64,000 nucleotides of DNA from Advenella sp. S44. Its GTDB lineage: Bacteria > Pseudomonadota > Gammaproteobacteria > Burkholderiales > Burkholderiaceae_B. This document shows positions 19,001 through 26,806 of the stretch, piece by piece. Under the pieces are notes generated by a model. The model had not been told where the DNA came from and did not search any database. It saw only the letters and a list, made by a program, of their open reading frames with translations. Position numbers and translations under genes: made by a program. The stretch is taken from the NCBI RefSeq assembly GCF_002810445.1, contig NZ_NEXS01000009.1, forward strand, positions 1-64,000. The letters run 5' to 3'. Each line of letters begins with the position of its first letter. The first letter of the stretch is position 1.

Positions 19001-19902
19001 TTGCGCAGGGCCTCGGCCGCTTCGCGTATCTCGCGCTCTCCTGGCAGAAAGATCAGAATATCGCCGGCGCCATGCGCGGCGCATTCGTCTACCGCCGCCA
19101 CAATGCCGTCAACCAGCTCTTTCTCGCCATCGCGGTCCAGACGACGTGAATCGCCTGCCGCCTGTTTTGCCGGCCTGGCCTGGTCGTCGTCGTCAAGAAA
19201 ATGGACCGGCCGGTAGCGCACTTCGACCGGAAACAGCCTGCCCGACACTTCAATGACCGGAGCCGGTTTCCCGGCGGCATCGGCAAAATGGCGGGCGAAG
19301 CGGTCAGCGTCAATCGTCGCGGAGGTGATGATCAGTTTCAGATCGGGCCTGCGCGGCAACAGCACACGCAAAAAGCCAAGCAGAAAATCGATGTTCAGGC
19401 TGCGCTCGTGGGCCTCGTCGATAATAATCGTATCGTACTTGCGCAGCAGCGGATCTTTTTGCGACTCAGACAGTAAAATGCCATCTGTCATCAGCTTGAT
19501 GGCCGCATCCGGGCCGGTGCGGTCATTAAACCGGATCTGGTAACCCACCAGTTCGCCCAGTGGAGTATTGAGTTCTTCTGCAATACGGCGGGCCACCGAG
19601 GTTGCGGCCAGCCGCCGCGGCTGGGTATGGCCGATCAGGCGCGTGCGTCCTCGGCCTGCATCCAGACAGATCTTGGGCAACTGCGTGGTTTTACCCGAAC
19701 CGGTTTCGCCACTGACGATAATGACCTGATTTTCCTGCAGCGCACGGGCGATTTCATGCCGCCGCTCACTGACCGGAAGCGATTCAGGATAAGTGATGGG
19801 CGGGATCTGGCGCGGCGCATGCACAGGTCGCTGACCAGGACTTTGGCGCGCATTCTGTGGTTTCTTTGCCGTCTCGGCGGTCCGATCTTCCTTTTTTTTC
19901 AT
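16027..19902 (-). CDS. hrpA: ATP-dependent RNA helicase HrpA
   Basis: A 1291-residue DEAH-box helicase, the normal size for HrpA. Walker A GETGSGKTTQ contains Lys71; the Walker B DEAH appears in IIIDEAHERSLN; TSATIDADRF is motif III and QRAGRCGRVGPG is motif VI. A long C-terminal region (DUF3418-type, about residues 700-1290) is retained. HrpA works on mRNA/ribosomes in the cytoplasm. The N terminus has a 35-residue basic, Pro/Gln-rich tail. It is divergent from argA and heads the hrpA-dnaE-glycosyltransferase-deacetylase unit. Confidence 0.96.
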   Translation of the reverse strand: MKKKEDRTAETAKKPQNARQSPGQRPVHAPRQIPPITYPESLPVSERRHEIARALQENQVIIVSGETGSGKTTQLPKICLDAGRGRTRLIGHTQPRRLAATSVARRIAEELNTPLGELVGYQIRFNDRTGPDAAIKLMTDGILLSESQKDPLLRKYDTIIIDEAHERSLNIDFLLGFLRVLLPRRPDLKLIITSATIDADRFARHFADAAGKPAPVIEVSGRLFPVEVRYRPVHFLDDDDQARPAKQAAGDSRRLDRDGEKELVDGIVAAVDECAAHGAGDILIFLPGEREIREAAEALRKHHPPSTQILPLFARMSQQEQERIFRPDTNQRRVILATNVAETSLTVPGIRFVVDSGLARVKRYSWRNKVEQLQIEPISQASANQRAGRCGRVGPGVCIRLYDEEGFAQRAKFTDPEILRSSLAAVILRMKALRMSDIESFPFVDRPAGKAVADGYNQLQELGALDEHNALTTIGKTLSLLPLDPRIARMILAANDQHCLHEILIIASALSIQDPRDRPFNAREASEQAHVRFRDNKSEFMSYLKLWNWYEDAVRHKGSQRKLVTQLRGEFLSPLRLREWHDVHTQLMQLVREQGWRVNTTEATFEQVHRALLTGLLGNIGVKSEESTQYQGARDIRFVVHPGSTLVKKSGKWIVAAELVETTRLYARCIANVDPRWIEAAGTHLLKKHWSDPTFNPRRGQVLANERATLYGLMVYSGRKVNYGRIEPGEAREIFIRQALIDGQMTATLPFLEHNSKVIREIEKMEHQARRPDILIDDELIFAFYDKQIPADVCQAQTLINWYGKLDQATARQLLLNREDLMRHEASGITSDVFPKRTEWEGMALALSYHFEPGSPKDGVTATIPVFLLNQVDQAQSEWLVPGMLKEKVLHLLKSLPQKLRRHCVPLPDYAQGFFERWFATAADPDRSLLVALADDIRDELTVRVSASDFKPETLPAHLFMNFRVVDEHGRMLSAGRNLSQLKAEHAPAAQASFQSMASRDKSVAQVVSQDDIVEWNFGQLPEIMEIRKKNDVFIGYPALVDLGQSCTIDVFDDPDIAARKHRQGLLRLFRIAMKDQLKQLAKSIPDLTRMGMLAVSLMNQDSLRDQIVQAALGQACLGQPLPTNAEQFETRRQDAKGRVGLLIQEEARLAMVTLTEWASLQKKLVSVRSVKPLHDDIVAGISAFMTEQFPTAHAHARRVHYPRYLKAASARIDKYRSDPARDARLMQEMAPLLLNYQRMRSALKGQADPRLDDFFWMLQELRVALFAQELRTPVPVSVRRLQKAWESLNR

Positions 19903-20002
19903 ACAATTTCAATCTGTTCATTCAGCCAACATTATAATTTTGGCAGGCCGCTTATCTATCCGCTTGCGGTATTTCCCATCAATTCAAGGAACCCAGACCA
20001 CC

Positions 20003-21361
20003 GTGACCATTGCTCCCGACCCCGAAACCTATTCTGCCCAGGATGCACCTGAATTTGTTCCCGCACAATTCGTGCGATGGTTTCGCGATGTCGCTCCCTA
20101 CGTGCATACGCTGCGCAACAAGACGTTTGTGGTCGGATTCGGCGGCGATCTGATTCAGGCAGGGGCACTTAATGCGCTGATACAGGACCTGTCCCTGCTT
20201 ACTTCTCTAGGGGTGCACATTGTACTGGTTCACGGCTGTCTGCCGCAGGTCAACGAACAGTTACGCCTCAAAGGGTTTTCCTTTCAGTTCGGCCGTGAGC
20301 CGGAGCCGACCTCTGCCGAAGCCCTGGAATGCGCCAAAGAAGCCGCCGGTGAAATCCGGCTTGATATCGAGGCCGCTTTCAGCCAGGGATTGCCCAACAC
20401 CCCCATGTCCAATGCGCAGATTCACATCATCTCGGGCAACTTCGTGACCGCGCAGCCAATCGGCGTGATTGATGGCGTGGATTTTCGTCATACAGGCAAG
20501 GTGCGCAAGTTCGATCTGGACGCGATGAAAAAAGTGCTGTCGCACGGTGGTGTTGTCCTGCTCTCTCCTATCGGATTTTCGCCCACAGGCGAGGCGTTCA
20601 ATCTGGCGATGGAAGACATTGCCACCAGTACTGCGGTTGCCCTGCGCGCCGAAAAACTCATTTTCCTGACCCAGGACCGCATGTTGCGCGACAGTTTTGG
20701 TCAGATTATCACAGAAATTGCGCGCGAAGACGCTGAAGCCATGATCCGCGACGGCACGCTGGACGTGGACACTCGCAGTTATCTGTCGCATGCGGCGAAG
20801 GCGGTCAAGCGCGGTGTGGCGCGCGCTCACCTGATTCCATTCGATCTTGATGGCAGCATTTTGCTGGAATACTTCACCCACGACGGTGTAGGCACCATGG
20901 TGGTGGAAGACACGCTGGATGACTTGCGCACCGCCACGATTGACGATATTGGCGCAATCGTGCAATTGATCGAGCCGCTGGAGGCCGATGGCACACTGGT
21001 GCCGCGCGGACGTCATGTGATTGAACGCGATGTAGAACGCTTTACCGTGCTTGAGCACGATGGCGTCATCTATGGCTGCGTCTCACTCAATCCGTTTCCC
21101 GCAGACCTGATGGCCGAGATGGCCTGCCTCATTGTGAATCCTGAATGGCAAGGCTCGGGCGAAGGCGAAATGCTCTTGCGTCATACCGAAGCGCGCGCAC
21201 GCGCCATGGGAATGAAAAAGCTTTTCGTACTGACTACCAGGACCTCGCACTGGTTTATCAAACGCGGCTTTGTCCAGGGAACGATAGGTGATTTGCCCCA
21301 GGAAAAGCAAATGAACTACAATCGTAGCCGCAACAGTCATATCTTTATCAAAAAACTTTAA
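20003..21361 (+). CDS. argA: N-acetylglutamate synthase
   Basis: Bifunctional-looking ArgA: an N-terminal amino acid kinase-like domain (FVVGFGGDLIQAGALNALIQD) that usually binds arginine, and a C-terminal GNAT acetyltransferase domain (about residues 305-450, with MACLIVNPEWQGSGEGEMLL as the acetyl-CoA loop). It acetylates glutamate with acetyl-CoA, the first step of arginine synthesis. I prefer the GTG at 20003 (VTIAPDPETYS), with AAGGA twelve bases upstream, over a TTG at 19940; the resulting protein has 452 residues. A TATAAT at 19933-19938 could be its -10 element. yggX follows 12 bases downstream. Confidence 0.93.
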   Translation: MTIAPDPETYSAQDAPEFVPAQFVRWFRDVAPYVHTLRNKTFVVGFGGDLIQAGALNALIQDLSLLTSLGVHIVLVHGCLPQVNEQLRLKGFSFQFGREPEPTSAEALECAKEAAGEIRLDIEAAFSQGLPNTPMSNAQIHIISGNFVTAQPIGVIDGVDFRHTGKVRKFDLDAMKKVLSHGGVVLLSPIGFSPTGEAFNLAMEDIATSTAVALRAEKLIFLTQDRMLRDSFGQIITEIAREDAEAMIRDGTLDVDTRSYLSHAAKAVKRGVARAHLIPFDLDGSILLEYFTHDGVGTMVVEDTLDDLRTATIDDIGAIVQLIEPLEADGTLVPRGRHVIERDVERFTVLEHDGVIYGCVSLNPFPADLMAEMACLIVNPEWQGSGEGEMLLRHTEARARAMGMKKLFVLTTRTSHWFIKRGFVQGTIGDLPQEKQMNYNRSRNSHIFIKKL

Positions 21362-21373
21362 GCGAGAATTGCC

Positions 21374-21646
21374 ATGGCCCGAATGATTCAATGTGTCAAA
21401 CTGAAAAAAGAAGCCGAAGGTCTTGACTATCCTCCGTACCCCGGCGAACTGGGCACCAAGATCTGGAACTCCATTTCCAAGGAGGCCTGGCAGCAGTGGA
21501 CCGACATCCAGACTCGTATTGTCAATGAGAATCGGCTGAATCTGGCCGACGCCCGCGCCCGGAAATATCTGCAGCAGCAAATGGAAAGTTTTCTGTTTGA
21601 CGATGTCGATGTTGAGGCGCAAGGCTACGTTCCACCGTCAGCATAA
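21374..21646 (+). CDS. yggX: Probable Fe(2+)-trafficking protein YggX
   Basis: A 90-residue protein, the family length. It begins [24 protein letters not shown] with the single conserved cysteine (Cys7), and continues with the [16 protein letters not shown] and [16 protein letters not shown] segments typical of YggX. The family protects iron-sulfur clusters and is thought to handle labile iron. It lies 12 bases after argA and is probably read from the argA promoter, with transcription ending at the hairpins at 21718-21805. Confidence 0.96.
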   Translation: MARMIQCVKLKKEAEGLDYPPYPGELGTKIWNSISKEAWQQWTDIQTRIVNENRLNLADARARKYLQQQMESFLFDDVDVEAQGYVPPSA

Positions 21647-21683
21647 ATTGGTGTTCAGTTAAAATTACAATTGTGATAAACCG

Positions 21684-21739
21684 GCAGTTATGGCAGATGC
21701 GATAACTGCGACCCCGCCGGGCGCATGCCCGTTTTTTTT
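21684..21739 (+). terminator. Two-hairpin element ending in a T8 run
   Basis: A perfect 8-bp stem (GCAGTTAT at 21684-21691 with ATAACTGC at 21702-21709) is followed by a second short stem CGGGC/GCCCG with loop GCAT (21718-21731) and eight T residues (21732-21739). The second hairpin is a good intrinsic terminator for argA-yggX. The extra upstream hairpin is more than a terminator needs, so a short processed or independently transcribed RNA is possible. Confidence 0.7.
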
Positions 21740-21770
21740 CGCCACTATACAGGCTCAAGCCGACATGGTA

Positions 21771-21805
21771 AAAAACACGCCGCACTTTCATGCGGCGTGT
21801 TTTCG
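21771..21805. terminator. Bidirectional intrinsic terminator
   Basis: A perfect 10-bp stem, ACACGCCGCA (21775-21784) with TGCGGCGTGT (21791-21800) around loop CTTTCA, is flanked by an A run on the left and a T-rich run on the right. It can terminate the plus-strand argA-yggX transcript and also the minus-strand phoU transcript arriving from the other side. Confidence 0.85.
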
Positions 21806-21892
21806 TTTTACTGCCTGTCCAATTTTACTGCCTGATCTGTGTTTACTGCCTGTTCGGTTTTTATTGTTGTTGAGTTTTTACTGTCTGTCCGA
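21806..21892. repeat. Degenerate 17-bp tandem array, five copies
   Basis: Units begin at 21806, 21823, 21841, 21858 and 21875. The best copies read TTTTACTGCCTGTCC; the fourth is decayed (TTTTTATTGTTGTTG). The array begins at the terminator tail and lies between convergent yggX and phoU. Layout (a T4-5 run, then A, then a G-containing block ending in YC) resembles the arrays at 41059-41127 and 50781-50907. Confidence 0.75.
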
Positions 21893-22112
21893 ATCGAATA
21901 CTCCCGATTTGCAAATTCAATGATCAATACCTGTAGCGCTGGCACATGATACTGGAAGACGCGATGCCAAATCAGCATAAGAATCGCGTTACCCACCAGA
22001 TTGAAGCGATTGCGTAGTACGGTCAGGTGGATAATCCCCGGGCGCCGCAGGATAAGTAATCGCGCGGCGCTGTCGGACAGTCAATCCACGGGCACTGTCA
22101 GACCGGCCTTGC
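21893..22112. other. Intergenic, nothing recognised
   Basis: About 220 bases between the 17-bp array and the end of phoU. No open frame with protein-like content, no RNA gene and no strong hairpin was seen. It would be the 3' untranslated part of the phoU transcript. Confidence 0.5.
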
Positions 22113-22865
22113 TCAGTTCGAGTCGCCCGAGACCGAGGCCGATGTTGCAGGCGCTGTGGGTTCTTCGTCACCTCGCGCCATCGATTCCACTTTCTTGACA
22201 CTGGTGTGGCGGGCATCTTCGCCCTGCACCAAGTAAATCACCCGCTCGGCCATATTCTTGGCATGGTCGCCGATACGCTCCAGGGCGCGGGCAATAAAGA
22301 TTAAGTCTATACACGCCGTTGTTGTGCGCGGGTCTTCAATCATGTAGCTGCTCAATTCACGCAGAATGCCCTTCCATTCCTTGTCGACCTTCTTGTCGCT
22401 ACGCACGACATCTGCGGCCAGAATGGCGTCTTTACGGGCAAAGGCATCCAGACTGCGATTGAGCATTTTCTGGACAGCTTCGCCAAAATGCGTCATGTCT
22501 ACCACGGGCTCGTAACGATTGGCGCTTTCGTGAAGGCGGCGCGACATTTTCGCGATTTTCTCGGCTTCATCGCCCGAGCGTTCCATATCGGTCAACATCT
22601 TGGACACCGATATCACCAGACGCAGGTCGCCCGCCGTGGGTTGCTGCAAAGCCAGTGTCTGGGCAATGGAATGATCAATGTCCATTTCCAGCCGATTGAC
22701 TTCCTTTTCCCGCTCGAACACGCGTTCGACCACACTGAGGTCGCCCTCGGCCAGAATCAACATGCTGTCTTCAATCATTGCCTCTACCAGGCCGCCCATA
22801 CGTAAAAAACGAGAGCGGATATCTTCGAGTTCCGCATCAAAGCGGGTATTGGTATGTAGTGCCAT
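22113..22865 (-). CDS. phoU: Phosphate signalling protein PhoU
   Basis: A 250-residue PhoU with the two three-helix repeats of the family. The E-rich and D-rich metal sites are visible (VEAMIEDSML, DMERSGDEAEKIAKMSRR in repeat one; ALERIGDHAKNMAERVIYL in repeat two). PhoU couples the PstSCAB transporter to PhoR and restrains phosphate uptake. No pst or phoBR gene is in the window; the gene instead follows rpiA by 33 bases at the end of a minus-strand run. The last 20 residues are a Ser/Ala/Thr-rich disordered tail. Confidence 0.96.
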   Translation of the reverse strand: MALHTNTRFDAELEDIRSRFLRMGGLVEAMIEDSMLILAEGDLSVVERVFEREKEVNRLEMDIDHSIAQTLALQQPTAGDLRLVISVSKMLTDMERSGDEAEKIAKMSRRLHESANRYEPVVDMTHFGEAVQKMLNRSLDAFARKDAILAADVVRSDKKVDKEWKGILRELSSYMIEDPRTTTACIDLIFIARALERIGDHAKNMAERVIYLVQGEDARHTSVKKVESMARGDEEPTAPATSASVSGDSN

Positions 22866-22898
22866 GTCGATGCCTGCAATAAGAAAGATAAAAGAAGT

Positions 22899-23612
22899 TT
22901 AAGACCGTTCGATGTCAGGAATATGACATTCGTTTTCGCGAATGTCTACCCCCTGCTGTTTGGCGACCATGACCGCGGTGGCCGGTTCAAGCGCAAACAG
23001 GCCACAGGTAACCACGCCGGCAATGGCGTTCATGGTGGTTTCCATCTCGCGGGCGTCGGCCAGGCGCATGCCTGCAACGTCCAGTATCGGATTGCCATTG
23101 TCGGTCGTAAAGCCGGCACGCAAAGTCGCGGTGGCCCCCAACGCAGCGATCTTGCGCATTACTACGGGCACGGCCATGGGAATGACCTCTAGCGGTATGG
23201 CAAATTCGCCCAGCAGATCAACGCATTTGGTTTCGTCTACGATGCAGACAAACCGGTCAGACGCGGCCGCCACGATCTTTTCACGTGTATGCGCCCCGCC
23301 GCCGCCCTTGACCATCTGCAACAGGGGGTTGATCTCATCGGCGCCGTCCACATAAACCGGCAAGGGCTTGTTGGTCTCGGACAGATCCAGCACGCGCACG
23401 CCCTGCTCGCGCAAACGCGCCGCACTGCGTTCGGAGCTGGCCACGGCGCCGGCAAATTCCTTGCGGTATTTTGCCAGCTCGTCGATGAACAGATCTGCCG
23501 TGGAACCGGTGCCAACGCCGATGACCGCCTCAGGCCCGAAAAAAGGACGAATGTACCCGACGGCGGCCAGGGCCACGTCGCGCTTGAGTTGTTCCTGTGA
23601 CTTCAGTTCCAT
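22899..23612 (-). CDS. rpiA: Ribose-5-phosphate isomerase A
   Basis: A 237-residue RpiA. Substrate-binding and catalytic motifs are intact: GTGSTADLFIDEL, SSERSAARLREQG, YVDGADEINP and KGGGGAHTREKIVA (catalytic Glu and Lys region). It interconverts ribose 5-phosphate and ribulose 5-phosphate in the pentose phosphate pathway. It begins 10 bases after the Spx/ArsC-like gene and precedes phoU, so it may share the polyamine-operon transcript. Confidence 0.97.
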   Translation of the reverse strand: MELKSQEQLKRDVALAAVGYIRPFFGPEAVIGVGTGSTADLFIDELAKYRKEFAGAVASSERSAARLREQGVRVLDLSETNKPLPVYVDGADEINPLLQMVKGGGGAHTREKIVAAASDRFVCIVDETKCVDLLGEFAIPLEVIPMAVPVVMRKIAALGATATLRAGFTTDNGNPILDVAGMRLADAREMETTMNAIAGVVTCGLFALEPATAVMVAKQQGVDIRENECHIPDIERS

Positions 23613-23622
23613 ATTTTACCTG

Positions 23623-23979
23623 TTACGAGAGATGGGCCGCAAACGTGTCCTGTGCAAACCCGAATGTGATCGAACCATCGGCAAACATGGTGACCGGCCG
23701 CTTGATTAACGAGGGAAATTCCGCTGCCAGCGCCAGCCACTCCTGTTCCGAACCGGGGGTTTTGCGATTTTCCGGCAAGCCGCGCCAGGTCTGGGAGTTG
23801 CGATTGATCATCGCCTGCGCACCACCGGCGGCTGCAGCCCAGGTCTGAAGCAGCGCCTGGTCTGTCGGTTCATCACGATAGTCGGTAAATTCGACCTGCT
23901 GCCCCTGTTCCTGCAACCACTTGCGCGCTTTAACGCAAGTGCTGCAGCGCTTGAGCCCGTATTGGCGTATTACACTCAT
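23623..23979 (-). CDS. Spx/MgsR/YffB-type ArsC family protein
   Basis: A 118-residue thioredoxin-fold protein with GLKRCSTCVKARKWL, giving a CxxC-type pair Cys12/Cys15 at the N terminus. It lacks the arsenate-reductase set of catalytic residues that would justify ArsC, and fits the YffB-like subgroup, often called Spx-like reductases. A role in thiol redox is likely but the substrate is unknown. Its ATG overlaps the potI stop by four bases, so it is translated from the polyamine transporter message. Confidence 0.85.
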   Translation of the reverse strand: MSVIRQYGLKRCSTCVKARKWLQEQGQQVEFTDYRDEPTDQALLQTWAAAAGGAQAMINRNSQTWRGLPENRKTPGSEQEWLALAAEFPSLIKRPVTMFADGSITFGFAQDTFAAHLS

Positions 23980-24776
23980 TGCTTTGTACGTCCCTGAAAA
24001 TAATTGGCAATAATCACAAATGTCCCGACCAGCAGAATCATCAGCGTTGCCAGCGCGTTCACTTCGGGTTTGATCCCGAGCCGCACACGCGAAAACACTT
24101 CAATTGGTAAGGTAGTATAGCCCGGACCATTCAGGAAGGAGGCAATAACCACATCATCCAGGGACAATGTAAAAGACAGCAGCCAGGCAGCCACCAGTGC
24201 GGGCGCGATCAGCGGCAGTGTGATTGTAAAAAACACGCGCAGAGGCGGCGCGCCCAGGTCCAGCGCGGCTTCTTCGAGCGAGCGGTCAAGCTCCCGAACA
24301 CGCGACTGAATCACCACCGACACATAAGCCACGCATAACGTTACGTGGCCCAGCCAGATGGTAAAAATGTCGTTGCTTTCCGGAAAGCCGGTCATGTTGC
24401 GGATTTCGATAATCATCAGCAACAGCGAAATGCCCAAAATGACATCTGGAATGACCAGCGGTGCGTTGAGCATACCGATGTACAGGCCGAAGCCCTTGAA
24501 CGGACCCTTGCGCGCCAGGACATAGCCGGCCCAGGTGCCGATGACCACTGCCGCAGTCGCGGTCAGAAACGCAATGCGCAACGACAGCCAGGCTGCATTG
24601 AGCAAGGCCCGGTCCTGCGCCAGGCTTTGGTACCAGCGCAGCGAGAAGCCCGACCAGCTTGAAGCCAATGCCGACCCATTAAAGGAGAACACGATCAGGC
24701 TCAGAATCGGGATATACAGAAACAGCAGGCCTGCTCCCAGAAACAGCCATTTTAACCAGGTATTTTCCTGTTTCAT
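23976..24776 (-). CDS. potI: Putrescine ABC transporter permease PotI
   Basis: A 266-residue inner-membrane permease with six predicted helices (first around residues 8-30). The EAA loop appears as EEAALDLGAPPLRVFFTITLPLIAPAL, which docks on the ATPase. It pairs with PotH to form the channel of a PotFGHI-type polyamine importer. The gene overlaps potH and the Spx-like gene by four bases each. Confidence 0.93.
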   Translation of the reverse strand: MKQENTWLKWLFLGAGLLFLYIPILSLIVFSFNGSALASSWSGFSLRWYQSLAQDRALLNAAWLSLRIAFLTATAAVVIGTWAGYVLARKGPFKGFGLYIGMLNAPLVIPDVILGISLLLMIIEIRNMTGFPESNDIFTIWLGHVTLCVAYVSVVIQSRVRELDRSLEEAALDLGAPPLRVFFTITLPLIAPALVAAWLLSFTLSLDDVVIASFLNGPGYTTLPIEVFSRVRLGIKPEVNALATLMILLVGTFVIIANYFQGRTKQ

Positions 24777-25687
24777 GCGTCCCGTCCTTTCAGGGCCCTG
24801 GCCTGACTATACTGGAATATGACAAGCGGAATCAGCAGGAAGACCGTCATTGTGACCGCCACTGCCGCCGCGACAGGCCAGTTGGTGTCGGTAAAATATT
24901 GATCCCACATCAGGCGCCCCATCATGTACGTGTTAGTGCCCCCCAGCAACTCGGGAATCACGTACTCGCCAACGGTGGGAATAAAGACCAGCATGGCGCC
25001 GGCGATCACGCCCGGTATTGAAAGCGGCAGCGTGATGGTGACAAATGCCTTCCAGGGGCGCGCGCCCAGATCATAGGCCGCATGCAACAGACGCCGGTCC
25101 ATTTTGACCAGGCTCGTATACAGCGGCAGAATAAAAAATGGCAGATAGGTATAAATCAGGCCGATATACACGGCCATATCGGTGCGATAGATTTCTATCG
25201 GCGCCGACGAAATACCCGTCCACATCAAAAACTGGTTCAGCAAGCCTTCATTGCGCAAAATACCGATCCAGGCATAGACGCGCAGCAACAGTGAGGTCCA
25301 GAATGGCAGGATCACCGCCAGCAGTAGCAAATTACGCTGACGCGGCGACGACCGGGCGATATAGTAGGCCATCGGATAGCCGATAGCCACACACCATAAG
25401 GTCGTGACCAGCGCCATTTTCAGCGATTTGAGATAGGCGCCCACAAAAAGCGGATCAGTCAGCAGCAGCAGATATCCCTCAAAGTGCAGCGACAGCGTGA
25501 GCACCTGCTCCTCGATTTGCACCAAAGGCCCGTAAGGAGGAATACCGAAAGTGGATTCTGAAAAGCTGATTTTAAGAACAATGAAAAACGGCACCAGCAA
25601 ACAGAGGACCAGCCATGCATACGGCGGCAAAATGGCCCAGATCTGCTGATCGGGGCGGTAGTTTCGCAGCGAACGCAATGGTTTCAT
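24773..25687 (-). CDS. potH: Putrescine ABC transporter permease PotH
   Basis: A 304-residue permease with the PotB/PotH layout: a first helix at about residues 20-42, a large periplasmic segment, then five more helices. Its EAA-like loop is HAAYDLGARPWKAFVTITLPLSIPGV. It forms the heterodimeric pore with PotI. Overlaps of four bases with potG and potI support one polycistronic message. Confidence 0.93.
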   Translation of the reverse strand: MKPLRSLRNYRPDQQIWAILPPYAWLVLCLLVPFFIVLKISFSESTFGIPPYGPLVQIEEQVLTLSLHFEGYLLLLTDPLFVGAYLKSLKMALVTTLWCVAIGYPMAYYIARSSPRQRNLLLLAVILPFWTSLLLRVYAWIGILRNEGLLNQFLMWTGISSAPIEIYRTDMAVYIGLIYTYLPFFILPLYTSLVKMDRRLLHAAYDLGARPWKAFVTITLPLSIPGVIAGAMLVFIPTVGEYVIPELLGGTNTYMMGRLMWDQYFTDTNWPVAAAVAVTMTVFLLIPLVIFQYSQARALKGRDA

Positions 25688-26805
25688 GACGGCAGCACCG
25701 TTGCGCTGTCCGGCCCCCAGGTCACGAAGACCTCGTCGTCGATGCCTGGCGCGTTTTCCTGCGACAGCTCAATGCCTGGCACGCTGGCCTCTATAATCTT
25801 GCCAGCATCCAGACGTATCTGATACAGGGTATAACTGCCCATCCAGGCCACGTGCGTGACAATACCGTGGCCAATATTAGTTTCGTCATCAGGCTGATCG
25901 ATAAGCACGCGAATCTGCTCGGGACGAATTGAGACGAACACTTCCATGCCCAGCGGCTCGCTGACACCATGATTGACAAACAGCGGGCGCATCAGCTCAT
26001 CGCTTTCAATCACGATATGATCGGGCTCATCCACCACGATCGTGCCGGTGAAGATATTGGTCGATCCGATAAAACCGGCGACAAAGCGCGAGTTGGGGAA
26101 CGTGTAGACCTCTTGCGGCGTACCGGTCTGCACAATCTGGCCTTCGGTCATGACAGCGATGCGATTGGCCATGGTCATGGCCTCTTCCTGGTCGTGGGTT
26201 ACCATGACACAAGTAACACCCACCTGATCCAGAATGCGCACCAACTCGATCTGCGTTTTCTGCCTGATCTGTTTGTCCAGCGCCGACATGGGTTCATCCA
26301 GCAACAACAACTTGGGCCGTTTGACCAGGCTGCGCGCCAGCGCCACGCGCTGCTGCTGTCCACCCGACAATTGCGACGGCTTGCGCCGCGAATAACCGGC
26401 CATTTGCACCAGGTCCAGCGCAGCGAACACGCGATCATGAATTTCCTGGCGATCAACGCCTTCCTGTTTCAGGCCGTAAGCCACATTAGCCTCTACGGTC
26501 ATGTGGGGAAACAGCGCGTACGACTGAAACATCATATTGACTGGTCGCTTATACGGTGCGACACCTGTCAGGTCTGTGCCGTCCAGCAGGATCTTGCCTG
26601 AGGTCGGCTCTTCAAAGCCGGCCAGCATGCGCAACAATGTAGATTTGCCGCAGCCTGAGCTGCCCAGCAGCGCGAAGATCTCGTTGCGCCGCACACTCAG
26701 GTTGACCGACTGCACGGCAACGGTGTCGCCAAAAATCTTGACGATGTCAACCAGCTTGACGAATTCATCCGCATCGCTGGCTGCTGACAAATGCCGCTCC
26801 GACAT
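25684..26805 (-). CDS. potG: Putrescine ABC transporter ATPase PotG
   Basis: A 373-residue ABC ATPase. Walker A GSSGCGKSTLL has Lys54; the signature LSGGQQQRVALARSL and Walker B LLLLDEPMSALD follow; a TOBE domain occupies about residues 280-370. It powers uptake through PotHI. Sited between potF (one base after the potF stop region) and potH with a four-base overlap. Confidence 0.94.
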   Translation of the reverse strand: MSERHLSAASDADEFVKLVDIVKIFGDTVAVQSVNLSVRRNEIFALLGSSGCGKSTLLRMLAGFEEPTSGKILLDGTDLTGVAPYKRPVNMMFQSYALFPHMTVEANVAYGLKQEGVDRQEIHDRVFAALDLVQMAGYSRRKPSQLSGGQQQRVALARSLVKRPKLLLLDEPMSALDKQIRQKTQIELVRILDQVGVTCVMVTHDQEEAMTMANRIAVMTEGQIVQTGTPQEVYTFPNSRFVAGFIGSTNIFTGTIVVDEPDHIVIESDELMRPLFVNHGVSEPLGMEVFVSIRPEQIRVLIDQPDDETNIGHGIVTHVAWMGSYTLYQIRLDAGKIIEASVPGIELSQENAPGIDDEVFVTWGPDSATVLPS

Positions 26806-26806
26806 C

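Noticed and set aside
19940-20002. Longer ArgA start at TTG 19940
   Set aside because: The added residues are not ArgA-like and the -10 candidate overlaps the start; GTG 20003 is better.
21690-21923. 77-codon frame after yggX
   Set aside because: It reads straight through two terminator hairpins and the 17-bp array, so it is very unlikely to be translated.
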